This document shows, piece after piece, positions 56,282-64,000 of a stretch of 64,000 nucleotides of DNA. The DNA comes from Azospirillum sp. SYSU D00513. Lineage in GTDB: Bacteria > Pseudomonadota > Alphaproteobacteria > Azospirillales > Azospirillaceae. Each line of letters starts with the position of its first letter. Position 1 is the stretch's first letter. The notes under the pieces were generated by a model, which saw only the letters and a list, made by a program, of their open reading frames with translations, was not told the origin of the DNA and searched no databases. The position numbers and the translations under genes were made by a program. Where the stretch lies: NCBI RefSeq assembly GCF_017356015.1, contig NZ_JAFIQV010000001.1:1-64000 (forward strand), written 5' to 3'.

Positions 56282-57310
56282 CTACCGCAGCGACGGCGGG
56301 GCCATCAGGCCGCCGTCGCTCCACAGGGCGTTCTCCCCGCGGGCGATGCCGAAGGGGACGGTCAGGTTGCGGGCGAAGATCTCACCATAATTGCCGACCG
56401 TCCGGAGAAGCCGCCCCGCCCAGAGATCGTCGAGCCCGACCGGCTCGCCCACCCCCGGCGTCACGCCGAGAAGCCAGTCGCGGTCCCGCGAGGCCTGGTT
56501 CGGCCGGCCTTCCAGGTTTTGCGAGGTCACCCCCATCTGCTCCGCCAGCAGGGTGACGTGGACGGTCCAGGCGACGATGTTCCGCCAGACGGGATCGTCC
56601 GCGCGCACCACCGGCCCCTGAGGTTCGACGGCCATCCGGTCCGGGAAGACGACGTAGTTTTCCTCGACGCCGCGCTGGCGTGCGCCGACCTGCAGGAAGA
56701 GCCGGTCGGACACCATCAGGTCGCACTGGCGCTGCATGAAGGCCTGCCAGCGCCCCTCGCCCGACCGGAAGGTCATGGGATCGAGCGAACCGCCGGCCAC
56801 GGCGATCTGGCCGGCGAGCCAATCCTGGGAGGTCGTTCCCTCCTGCACGCAGACGCGCGCTTGGCGGACGTCGCGCAGGGCCGCGTAGCCGAGATGGCGG
56901 TGCGCGATGACCGCCGGCCCACCGTGAAAATAGGTGGCGGCGAACTGCACCCCGGGTTCGGCGTCGCGCTTCATGGTGCGGGTCGCGGGCGCCATCAGCA
57001 CGTCCACATCGCCGTGGTGCACCGCCTCGAACCATTGGCTCGCCTCGAGCTCCGCGAAGGTCACCGCCTTGGGTGAACCGAGGACGGCCGCCGCCACGCC
57101 CCGGCAAAAGTCCATGAAGAAGCCACGCGGCCCGAGGTCGCTCTGAACCCCCGTCCCCGGCGCCATGACGCCGCAGGTCAGCGTCCCGCGCGCGCGGACG
57201 TCGTCGAGAACCGCCGCGCCGGCGGTGGCCGGGAGGAGGGGAAGGAAGAAGGCCGCGGCAAGGCACGCAAGCCGGCCGGAACAGGGTCTGTATCTGGAGG
57301 AAAGCGACAT
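56282..57310 (-). CDS. Amino-acid ABC transporter periplasmic binding protein (AapJ/BztA-like)
   Basis: A signal peptide (about 1-34, ending ATAGA) leads into VLDDVRARGTLTCGV and GFFMDFCRGVAAAVLG. These, with QWFEAVHHGDVDVLMAPATRT and GNYGEIFARN near the C terminus, are typical of general L-amino-acid binding proteins. The start at 57310 gives 342 residues; 57322 is an alternative. No permease or ATPase genes are adjacent, so this may be an orphan binding protein, possibly feeding a receptor. Confidence 0.87.
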   Translation of the reverse strand: MSLSSRYRPCSGRLACLAAAFFLPLLPATAGAAVLDDVRARGTLTCGVMAPGTGVQSDLGPRGFFMDFCRGVAAAVLGSPKAVTFAELEASQWFEAVHHGDVDVLMAPATRTMKRDAEPGVQFAATYFHGGPAVIAHRHLGYAALRDVRQARVCVQEGTTSQDWLAGQIAVAGGSLDPMTFRSGEGRWQAFMQRQCDLMVSDRLFLQVGARQRGVEENYVVFPDRMAVEPQGPVVRADDPVWRNIVAWTVHVTLLAEQMGVTSQNLEGRPNQASRDRDWLLGVTPGVGEPVGLDDLWAGRLLRTVGNYGEIFARNLTVPFGIARGENALWSDGGLMAPPSLR

Positions 57311-57432
57311 CGGCGGTACCATCCAAGCGCCGGCCCGGCAGCAGGGCCTCACGCATCAACCTACACAAGCGTGCAGTATGGCATCGCAAAGGTTGTCGAT
57401 CCATTACCCGGGTTACAGCACTGACATGCGCG

Positions 57433-58701
57433 TTACGGTGCGAGAATGGCGCCTTGCCCGTCGCGTGAGGCGTCGCCTGCCGGCCCGGCGGGCAGCAGGA
57501 CCGTGACGACCGTCCCCCGTCCGGGCTTGCTGTTCAGCTCGATCCGCCCGCCATGCCCCTCGACGATGGTGCGGCAGATGTAAAGGCCGAGGCCGACCGT
57601 CGCCTCGCCCCCCGTGCCGATCGTTCCGGCGCGCGTGAAGGGATGGAACAGCAGGTCAAGTTCCTCCCCCGCCATGCCGCGACCGCTGTCGGCGACGTCG
57701 ATGCGGACCGGAGCCTCCTCCCCCGCTCCGTCCCGCCGGACGGACAGGCGGATCGCCGAGCCCTGCGGCGAGAATTTGACCGCGTTGGACAGCAGGTTGT
57801 TGAGCACCTGCTCCAGCTTGGCCGGATCGGCCTGCAGGACCGGCAGGTCCTCGGCGATTTCCGGCAGGATGGTCATGCCCTTGCCTTGCGCCAGGATGCG
57901 GTTGGCCGCGACGTTGCGGCGGACCAGCGCGGCAATGTCGGTCGGCCGGGGAAAGAGCCGCAGCCGCCCGGCCTCCACCGCGGCCATGGACAGGACATCC
58001 TCGATCATGTGGCGCATGAGGAGGCTGGATTCGCGGATGCGCTCCAGGCAGGCCGCCTCGTCCTCGTCCATCCGGCCGGACAGCCGGCTTTCCAGAAGGG
58101 CGGCGAAGCCGCTGACCGCCTGGAGCGGCGAGCGCAGGTCATGCGCGAGCATGCCCATGAGCCGGTTCTTCTGCTCGTTGCTCACCGCGAGGTCCCGGTT
58201 CGCGGCGGCCAGCGCGCGTTGCGAGGTCGCGAGATCGTTGTTGAGCCGGCTCATCTCCTCGAACAGGGCCTCGGTCCCGAGGGCCGGGCCAGGGCCGGGG
58301 CTGTCGGCCAGCGGACGCAGCCGCCCCGCCAGTTCGGGCTGCTCCGCCGAGAGCGTTTCCACCAGGGGGCCAAGGCTTCCCGGCGCCCGCGTCACGGCCA
58401 GCAGCAGTTCGCCACCCTCGCGGCGGCCCGAGATGTAGAGCGTGCTCAGCCCGTCCGGAGCCGTCGCGACCGGGCGGTCCAGGACGGCACCCCCGCCGCG
58501 CAGCGCGCTGAGCATGTCCAGCGCCCGCGTCACCGGGTCCGGGCCGCTCCAGCCGGTCCCGGACGGCGGCCCCCCCAAGGACGCGAAGAGCGCCGGAAAG
58601 GGCATGCCCTGGCGGAGCTTCAGCTCGGCGATGCCCCGCCCGGCCACGCAGTGCGCCAGCAGGCGGCCATCCTGGCCGCAGATCAGGACCAGCCCATCCA
58701 T
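57433..58701 (-). CDS. Soluble sensor histidine kinase, third gene of B12-sensor operon
   Basis: A 422-residue kinase with no membrane helix. Residues 1-115 look like a PAS-type input domain, 145-182 a coiled coil, then the H-box MLAHDLRSPLQ with phospho-acceptor H187. The ATP-binding domain has LNNLLSNAVKFS, VADSGRGM and VGLGLYI. It starts 9 bases after the cobalamin-binding gene ends, so the two are surely cotranscribed. I infer that the cobalamin protein controls this kinase and that the response regulator at the head of the operon receives the phosphate. Confidence 0.92.
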   Translation of the reverse strand: MDGLVLICGQDGRLLAHCVAGRGIAELKLRQGMPFPALFASLGGPPSGTGWSGPDPVTRALDMLSALRGGGAVLDRPVATAPDGLSTLYISGRREGGELLLAVTRAPGSLGPLVETLSAEQPELAGRLRPLADSPGPGPALGTEALFEEMSRLNNDLATSQRALAAANRDLAVSNEQKNRLMGMLAHDLRSPLQAVSGFAALLESRLSGRMDEDEAACLERIRESSLLMRHMIEDVLSMAAVEAGRLRLFPRPTDIAALVRRNVAANRILAQGKGMTILPEIAEDLPVLQADPAKLEQVLNNLLSNAVKFSPQGSAIRLSVRRDGAGEEAPVRIDVADSGRGMAGEELDLLFHPFTRAGTIGTGGEATVGLGLYICRTIVEGHGGRIELNSKPGRGTVVTVLLPAGPAGDASRDGQGAILAP

Positions 58702-58710
58702 CGGCCAGGC

Positions 58711-59907
58711 CTAGCGGGTGCGCAGGAGGAAAGCCGGCGCGCCAGCGGGCAAGCCGTTGCCGAAGCCGCTCCTGGGGCCGCCCCCGGGACCGTCCGCCGC
58801 GCCGGGTCCGGCCTCCCAGCTCTCGGCCAGCGCCACGGCCTCGGCGGCGCTGGCCGCGCAGCCGTCCGCCCCGACCTTGCGCCAGAGGTCGGGCGCGAGG
58901 TTGAAGGGATAGCCGCCGACCAGGATGCGCAGGGTCCGCCCGCGCAGGCCGGCCCGCACCGCGCCGATCAGTTCGGTAACCGTCCCGACATGGGCGGTGA
59001 TCGTCGCCGATACGGCGAGGAGGCGGGCATCCCGCTCCTCGACCGCCTGGAGGATGCTGCGCGCCGGCGTGTTGGCGCCGAGATAATGGCTGTCCCAGCC
59101 GGCCATCTCGAAGAAATCGGCGACCATGCGGATGCCGACCTCGTGCAGCTCGCCGCTGACGCAGGTGGCGACCATGGAGCGGCCCCGGCGCGGGCTCTGG
59201 AAGACGTGCGGGTAGAGCTGCGCCATGATGGCCTGCGTCGCGGCGGTGGCGAAATGCTCGTGCCCGACCGTGATGGCGCCGGTCTGCCAGAGCCGCCCGA
59301 CCTCGCGCAGGACGGGCTGGAACACATGCAGGTAGACGTCGCGCACCGGCGCGCCGGCCGCCACCCGGTCCAGCACCAGGGCCGAGGCCCGGCGCCGGTC
59401 ACCGGCCAGAAGCGCGTTCAGATAGGCCTGCGCCAGCTCGCCGAACGGCGCCTCCGGCCGCAGGAAGCTGGGTACCGCCGCCGGCATGGAGGGAAGGTCG
59501 CGGAGTGCCGCCGCGATGCAGGCCAGGGCACGCTGACCCAGGGCGCCGCCGACCCGCTCGCCCACCACCTCGGCGAGCGCGGCGAGGCCGTCGGCGAGGT
59601 CCGTTTCGGGAAGGTTCAGCCCGGTGAAAAGGATCTTCGCCCAGGCGACATAGCCGCGGAACAGCTCGGGGCTGTCGGTGGCGGCGGCCTCCGCGAGATA
59701 GAGGATGTGGTGGCCGGTGTCCTCGACGCACTTGCGGCGGCCCGCCTCGCCATACCGCTCCGTCAGGTCCGGACGGGACGCGAACAGCCGCTCCACGGCC
59801 GCGCGGGCGAGCGCGTCGCGTTGTTCGGTCATCGGGTTCGGGATCGGATCGGGGATCCGATCGAATGCGGGCCGATGAAGGCCCACCAGCTCCGTCGCGT
59901 CCGTCAC
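58711..59907 (-). CDS. Stand-alone cobalamin-binding sensor, CarH-like
   Basis: A 398-residue soluble protein. Residues about 30-140 are a helical N-terminal domain, 150-235 a helical cap and 245-365 a Rossmann-type B12-binding domain, followed by a Gly/Pro-rich tail. The cap carries W207 and E217-H218, exactly the Wx9EH motif of CarH-type adenosylcobalamin photoreceptors. The B12 domain carries E253-x-H255-x-x-G258, where the histidine is the expected lower cobalt ligand. There is no DNA-binding MerR domain, so it cannot be a CarH repressor and should act through partners. The GTG start at 59907 has GGAGG upstream. It sits between a response regulator and a histidine kinase gene. Confidence 0.92.
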   Translation of the reverse strand: MTDATELVGLHRPAFDRIPDPIPNPMTEQRDALARAAVERLFASRPDLTERYGEAGRRKCVEDTGHHILYLAEAAATDSPELFRGYVAWAKILFTGLNLPETDLADGLAALAEVVGERVGGALGQRALACIAAALRDLPSMPAAVPSFLRPEAPFGELAQAYLNALLAGDRRRASALVLDRVAAGAPVRDVYLHVFQPVLREVGRLWQTGAITVGHEHFATAATQAIMAQLYPHVFQSPRRGRSMVATCVSGELHEVGIRMVADFFEMAGWDSHYLGANTPARSILQAVEERDARLLAVSATITAHVGTVTELIGAVRAGLRGRTLRILVGGYPFNLAPDLWRKVGADGCAASAAEAVALAESWEAGPGAADGPGGGPRSGFGNGLPAGAPAFLLRTR

Positions 59908-59980
59908 ACGGCCTCCGGTCCAACGGTCGGGGCATTCTCCGCCAACCGCGCCCTTCGCGCAACAAAGCCCGCTATGGGTT

Positions 59981-60415
59981 TCAGCGGATCTTCTGCATGG
60001 CGAAGGTCAGCCGCTTCACCAGATCCTGCTTGGACACGGGCTTCACCAGATAGCCGGAGATGCCATAGGCGATGGCCCGCTTCACGGTGTCGGCCTCGCT
60101 GTGGGCGGTCAGCACGATCACCGGGCAATCGGCGTGCGCGTTTCCGGTCGCGGTGCGCAGGGCATGCAGCAGGTCCAGCCCGCCCATGCGCGGCATCTCC
60201 AGGTCGCAGATGATCACGTCGATGTCCGGGGCGTTCCGGGCCAGCCGGTCGAGCGCCATCACCCCATCCGAAGCCTCGAAGACGGCGCGGACCTTCAGGT
60301 CGCCGAGCATTCGCGCGATGAGCTTGCGCGTGAAGCTTTCGTCTTCGACCAGCAGGACGCCCAGCCCTTCGATGGCCGGCACCAGCTGATCGGCCCGTCT
60401 TTCGTCGAGCGTCAT
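59981..60415 (-). CDS. Single-domain response regulator, first gene of B12-sensor operon
   Basis: A 144-residue CheY-like protein with no output domain. The acidic pocket is E24-D25, the phospho-acceptor D71 (ICDLEMPRMGG), with T103 and K125. A short N-terminal extension of about 17 residues precedes the receiver fold. The start at 60415 is preferred, with GGAG six bases upstream; an ATG one codon earlier is possible. It lies 73 bases before the cobalamin-binding gene on the same strand. Confidence 0.9.
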   Translation of the reverse strand: MTLDERRADQLVPAIEGLGVLLVEDESFTRKLIARMLGDLKVRAVFEASDGVMALDRLARNAPDIDVIICDLEMPRMGGLDLLHALRTATGNAHADCPVIVLTAHSEADTVKRAIAYGISGYLVKPVSKQDLVKRLTFAMQKIR

Positions 60416-60717
60416 CATCCACTCCGTTCGGTCGCCACCCGCCCGGCGCGGCGGTCCCTCACGACTGTCTGCAACCCTCGCGCGCCTTCTGGATATCAGA
60501 AAAGCCATTCGTGTCCTTATTGTCCAGACGATTCGCGAAGTGCCTGTGGACCGGTGCCGTCGCTCGACGAAGCCAAGCGCTTGTTTTCCCGCCTCTTCCT
60601 TGGGGTTACTCCGAAGGCCATATTTCCTTTTTCGGGTCTCCTGCGGCTCGCCTGTCCGCCCCGGCAGCGGCTTGCGGCGGCCTGTTCCCGGGTGGGGCGA
60701 TCTGCTAAAGGGTGGGC
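60416..60717. other. Divergent promoter region of the B12-sensor operon and HD hydrolase
   Basis: About 300 bases separate the two divergent starts. There is no gene or clear palindrome that I can support. The promoter of the signalling operon must lie in its left part. Confidence 0.45.
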
Positions 60718-61323
60718 ATGTCACGCCGCCGCAGCGGGTCGCCCCGCATCTCCCACCCGGACCAGTTCGATCTGCTCGACCTTCCCGAGCCGACCGCCGT
60801 CATGATCACCTATTCGGGACGGACGGTCGATCTGGCGAATCCGGACTTCGCCCCCTTCGACATCGAGGACATCGCGCGCCCCCTGGCCTACCAGTGCCGT
60901 TTCGTCGGCAACACGCGGGCCTTCTTCAGCGTCGCCCAGCATTGCGTGCTGGCCAGCCATCTGGCGCCGGAGGGGTTCGAATACGACGCGCTGATGCACG
61001 ACAGCGAGGAGGCCTTCACCGGCGACTGGCCGACCCCCTGGAAGGCGCGGATCGGCCGGGAGGCGATCCGCGAGGCCGTAGCACCCATCAAGCAGGCGCT
61101 CGCGAAGCGTTTCGGGTTCCGTTACCCGGAGCCGAAGGCGGTGAAGCTTGCCGACCAGCGGTCGCTCGCGACCGAGCTGCGCGATCTCTGCGCGCCGCAC
61201 CGCGTCAACTGGAAGGACCTGCCACCTCCGGCCGCGGAGCCCATCCTCCCGCTCGGCCCGGAGGAGGCCATGGCCGCTTTCCTCGCCCGTTACCGGGAGT
61301 TGCGGCCGGCCTCCCTCGGCTGA
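60718..61323 (+). CDS. HD-domain phosphohydrolase, YfbR-like
   Basis: A 201-residue protein whose central part reads GNTRAFFSVAQHCVLASHLA and DALMHDSEEAFTGDWPTP. The histidine and HD pair fit HD-domain nucleotidases such as YfbR and related phage-type enzymes that act on deoxynucleotides. A further aspartate is likely near KLADQRSLATE. The ATG at 60718 is preferred over the GTG six bases earlier. It is monocistronic and convergent with the XRE regulator. Confidence 0.85.
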   Translation: MSRRRSGSPRISHPDQFDLLDLPEPTAVMITYSGRTVDLANPDFAPFDIEDIARPLAYQCRFVGNTRAFFSVAQHCVLASHLAPEGFEYDALMHDSEEAFTGDWPTPWKARIGREAIREAVAPIKQALAKRFGFRYPEPKAVKLADQRSLATELRDLCAPHRVNWKDLPPPAAEPILPLGPEEAMAAFLARYRELRPASLG

Positions 61324-61377
61324 GAGGCCGGAACGGGAGGCCGGCCGGGGAAAGGCGCGGAAAAGCGCCGGCCGGCG

Positions 61378-61932
61378 TCAGGCCTGGCCGGCCGTCTGAC
61401 CCGGCCGGCGGCCGCGGCGCGCACCCTGCGCGGGCGGAAGGGCAATTTCGCCCTCCTCGTCCACGGCCACCGGGGCCACCTGGGCCGTGTCCGACTGCTG
61501 GGCGCAGCGCTCGGCCAGTTCGCGGATGGCGCCGCGGATCTGCGGGTCGCGGATGTTCTGGAAGTAGCGCGCCAGCATCAGCGCCTCGCGCGAGCGGAGC
61601 GTGTTCTCGTTCTCCTCGCTCTGCGGCTGGCCGGCGGCCGCGCTCCCCTCCGGCGCGCTGGACCGTTCGTCCAGCCCTTCGAAGAAGACGGAGACCGGCA
61701 CCCGGAAGAACTGCGACAGCTTGAACAGCCGGCTCGCCGACACGCGGTTGAAGCCGCGCTCGTACTTCTGGAGCTGCTGGAAGGTCAGGTCGAGCGCCGC
61801 CGCGACGTCGCTCTGGCTGAGGCCGGCGAGCATGCGCAGTTCGCGCAGGCGCTGGCCGACGAACACATCGACCTCGTTGAGGCCTTCCTTCTTCTCGCGT
61901 CCACGCTTTTTCACAACGCCCCCCGCAGTCAT
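61378..61932 (-). CDS. XRE-family helix-turn-helix regulator
   Basis: The DNA-binding domain is near the N terminus (LRELRMLAGLSQSDVAAALD, then LTFQQLQKYERGFNRVSASR), a clear lambda-repressor-like fold. The rest is helical, with a Glu/Arg-rich stretch and a Gly/Arg-rich tail. The start at 61932 has AAAGGGG upstream and gives 184 residues. This type (short XRE regulator with a tail starting NIRDPQIRGAIRELA) is common in Azospirillum-like genomes. Its target is unknown, and fliF is the nearest divergent gene. Confidence 0.9.
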   Translation of the reverse strand: MTAGGVVKKRGREKKEGLNEVDVFVGQRLRELRMLAGLSQSDVAAALDLTFQQLQKYERGFNRVSASRLFKLSQFFRVPVSVFFEGLDERSSAPEGSAAAGQPQSEENENTLRSREALMLARYFQNIRDPQIRGAIRELAERCAQQSDTAQVAPVAVDEEGEIALPPAQGARRGRRPGQTAGQA

Positions 61933-62487
61933 CTCATCCCCTTTCCGCTGGTGGCCCGGCGCCCTCACCCCGGAAGCACAGCGCCGCGCCTTAAGAAACA
62001 TCGAACACCCCCACCGCGACCAAAAGGTCATTCCGGCGAGGGATATTGCAACTCAGCTATGACCTCGCGCCCGTGATGTCAACCTGCGCTTCCGTTTTTA
62101 ACGGGCTGGATGCGCGTCTTTTTGAAAGGCCGCATGCTTCCGGAGCAGGTGGCAATCCAATATTTCGGGTTAATACGCCTATATTGCCGAGCCCTCCGAA
62201 GGGGGCCGCGCATTGGCCTCCGGGACGGCATCCGGGACGATGGCGGGCCATCCTCTCCAACAGGCCGGAGGCGTGACCGATGCGCACCGCTAGGCATTTT
62301 TTGCCGGGCAAAGAATGGTTCGACCGAAAGAATTAACCCTCTCTTCATCAAGACGACCCAGCATGAGCGCCATGGCCAGACCTCGGCGCGGAACTTGCAA
62401 ACCTCCATCGGACCGGTCTTTCCGGACCGGCGGGAGGGCAGGATCCGCAGCCCGCGCCGGGGGTGGATTCCGTTCGGGGACAGTCGC
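61933..62487. other. Non-coding stretch between XRE regulator and fliF
   Basis: About 555 bases with some AT-rich parts (62150-62190 and 62290-62350) and a short TTTGCC-G-GGCAAA palindrome near 62300. It must hold both promoters. No gene is visible in it. Confidence 0.45.
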
Positions 62488-64000
62488 GTGAACAACCTGA
62501 TCCAGACCTTGCGCAATCTCGGGCCCGCCCGCCTCGCGGCGATCGGCGGGGTCGGTGTCGTGCTGATCGGGTTCTTCATCTACCTGGCGACCCGGCTGTC
62601 CACGCCGGACATGGTGCTGCTCTACGCCGACCTCCAGCCGGCCGAGGCCGCCGCCATCTCCAAGAAGCTGGAGGAGGCGCGGGTCCCCTTCCAGGTGGAC
62701 GCCAGCGGGACGAAGATCACGGTGCCGTCCGAGCAGGTCGGGCCGATGCGCATGCAGATGGCGGCCGCCGGCCTGCCGTCCGGCGGTTCGGTCGGCTACG
62801 AGCTGTTCGACAAGTCCGAGGGCTTCGGCACCACCAGCTTCATGCAGAACATCAACCACCTGCGCGCACTCGAAGGCGAGATGGCGCGCACGGTGCAGAC
62901 CCTGGCCGGGGTGAAGCAGGCGCGCGTCCATCTCGTGCTGCCCAAGCGCGAGCTGTTCGCCCGCCAGCAGAACCCGGCGACCGCCAGCATCTTCCTCCAG
63001 CTCCAGCCGGGTGCCCAGCTCTCCCGCGAGAACATCCAGGCGATCCAGCATCTGATCGCCGCCTCCGTGCCGAACCTGGACCCCAGCCGCATCTCCATCG
63101 TCGACGACAAGGGCAAGCTGCTCGCCCGCGGCACCGGCAACGACAGCGCGGACGCGCTGGCGGCCTCGGCGGAGGAGAAGAAGACCGCCTATGAGAGCCG
63201 CCTCGCCCGCACCATCGAGGACCTGCTCGGCCGCACCGTCGGCTACGGCAAGGTCCGCGCCGAGGTGTCGGCCGACCTGGACTTCGACCGCATCTCGACC
63301 CAGTCGGAGATCTTCGACCCCGAGAGCCAGGTCGTCCGCTCCACCCAGACCGTCACGGAGAATTCCGAGAGCAGCGACCGCGACCCGCTCCAGCCGGTGA
63401 CCGTCGACCAGAACCTGCCGACCGCGCAGGCCTCGGACAGCGCCTCGCCCCTGTCGCTGAACAAGTCGAACCGGAGCGAGGAGACGGTCAACTACGAGAT
63501 CAGCCGCACCACCAAGAACCATGTCCGCGAGACCGGCCAAGTGCGCCGCCTGTCCGTGGCGGTGCTGGTGGACGGCACCTACGCGCCCGGCCAGAACGGC
63601 GTGATGAGCGCCTACCAGCCGCGAACCGACCAGGAGCTGGAGAGCATCCGCACCCTGGTCCGCTCGGCCGTCGGCATCGACGGCGTGCGCGGTGACACGC
63701 TCGACGTCATCAACATGCGCTTCTGGCAGCCGGAGGACGACCTGCCGCCGCCGCCGGAGCTGATCCTCGGCATGCAGCGCGAGGATCTGATGCACATCGC
63801 CGAGATGCTGGTGCTGGGCATCGTCGCCATCCTGATCATCCTGCTGGTCATCCGCCCGCTCATCACCCGCGCCTTCGAGAAGGCGGAGGAGCAGGAGGAG
63901 GACGACATGGACCGGCTGCTCACCGACCAGAGCGGCATGCCGGCGGCGCTGGCCGCCCCGACCGGGGCTCTGGCCCAGGATCTGGCGCTGGAGGCCGCCC
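62488..64000 (+). CDS. fliF: Flagellar MS-ring protein FliF (3' end outside window)
   Basis: FliF forms the membrane ring at the base of the flagellum. From the GTG at 62488 (GGGGA seven bases upstream) the frame stays open to the end, giving about 504 residues of an expected 550 or so. Visible features are an N-terminal helix (about 16-36), the YscJ/FliF-type domain (MVLLYADLQPAEAAAISKKL, VKQARVHLVLPKRELFARQQ), and a second membrane helix near residues 440-460 (VLGIVAILIILLVIRPLI). The C-terminal FliG-binding tail is cut off. A flagellar operon probably continues to the right. Confidence 0.94.
   Translation, partial: MNNLIQTLRNLGPARLAAIGGVGVVLIGFFIYLATRLSTPDMVLLYADLQPAEAAAISKKLEEARVPFQVDASGTKITVPSEQVGPMRMQMAAAGLPSGGSVGYELFDKSEGFGTTSFMQNINHLRALEGEMARTVQTLAGVKQARVHLVLPKRELFARQQNPATASIFLQLQPGAQLSRENIQAIQHLIAASVPNLDPSRISIVDDKGKLLARGTGNDSADALAASAEEKKTAYESRLARTIEDLLGRTVGYGKVRAEVSADLDFDRISTQSEIFDPESQVVRSTQTVTENSESSDRDPLQPVTVDQNLPTAQASDSASPLSLNKSNRSEETVNYEISRTTKNHVRETGQVRRLSVAVLVDGTYAPGQNGVMSAYQPRTDQELESIRTLVRSAVGIDGVRGDTLDVINMRFWQPEDDLPPPPELILGMQREDLMHIAEMLVLGIVAILIILLVIRPLITRAFEKAEEQEEDDMDRLLTDQSGMPAALAAPTGALAQDLALEAA

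Noticed and set aside
62290-62325. Possible sigma-54 promoter before fliF
   Set aside because: GG and GC words are present but the spacing is 8 bases in place of 10, so it does not meet the consensus.

Overview
The window is about 70% GC by eye, tightly packed, and carries alphaproteobacterial markers: a PhyR general-stress regulator, a multi-domain MutL, a YajQ, a TadA, several chemoreceptors and a flagellar fliF. The gene content and codon style fit a Rhodospirillales bacterium close to Azospirillum. The genus is an inference and no single gene proves it. Most of the window is ordinary chromosome. The exception is an AT-rich insert at about 6175-9160.

Layout. Positions 1-565: the 5' end of an IS5-type transposase runs off the left edge, followed by a terminator and a two-hairpin repeat. 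A second copy of that repeat lies at 39173-39285. Positions 566-4046: a three-gene operon of two unknown proteins and a DyP-type heme peroxidase. Positions 4228-6174: mutL. Positions 6175-9160: the AT-rich insert with an SF2 helicase and a divergent 93-residue protein. Positions 9176-19692: housekeeping genes (GH13 glycosidase, rsmD, an rluB-type pseudouridine synthase, dodecin, tadA, purD, xseA, pyrC, hisS). Positions 19752-27106: an acidic orphan protein, a membrane chemoreceptor with a small secreted partner, a glycosyltransferase next to yajQ, and a MotA/TolQ/ExbB-like operon with unusual partners. Positions 27344-33136: a dppABCDF dipeptide transporter with a clear terminator. Positions 33405-40646: a DMT exporter coupled to a ChbG/HpnK-type deacetylase, an aryl-CoA ligase, phyR, purU and a 55-residue gene. 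Positions 41106-43635: a BON lipoprotein, a TPR-like exported protein and a gamma-carbonic anhydrase. Positions 44068-46275: a large multicopper oxidase. Positions 46330-49388: ycjF, ycjX and a small helical protein. Positions 49499-53397: an emrAB-type efflux pump with a divergent TetR regulator and a clear operator. Positions 53522-57310: rodA, a soluble chemoreceptor and an amino-acid binding protein. Positions 57433-60415: a three-gene signalling operon. Positions 60718-64000: an HD hydrolase, an XRE regulator and the start of a flagellar operon (fliF).

The most interesting system is the 57433-60415 operon. It encodes a single-domain response regulator, a stand-alone cobalamin-binding protein and a soluble histidine kinase. 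The cobalamin protein has both the ExHxxG cobalamin-ligand motif and the Wx9EH motif known from CarH-type adenosylcobalamin photoreceptors. I infer a B12-based, probably light-responsive, two-component pathway. Also worth follow-up are the ExbB-like operon lacking a recognisable ExbD/TolR, the helicase insert, the DyP operon and several precise palindromic repeats.
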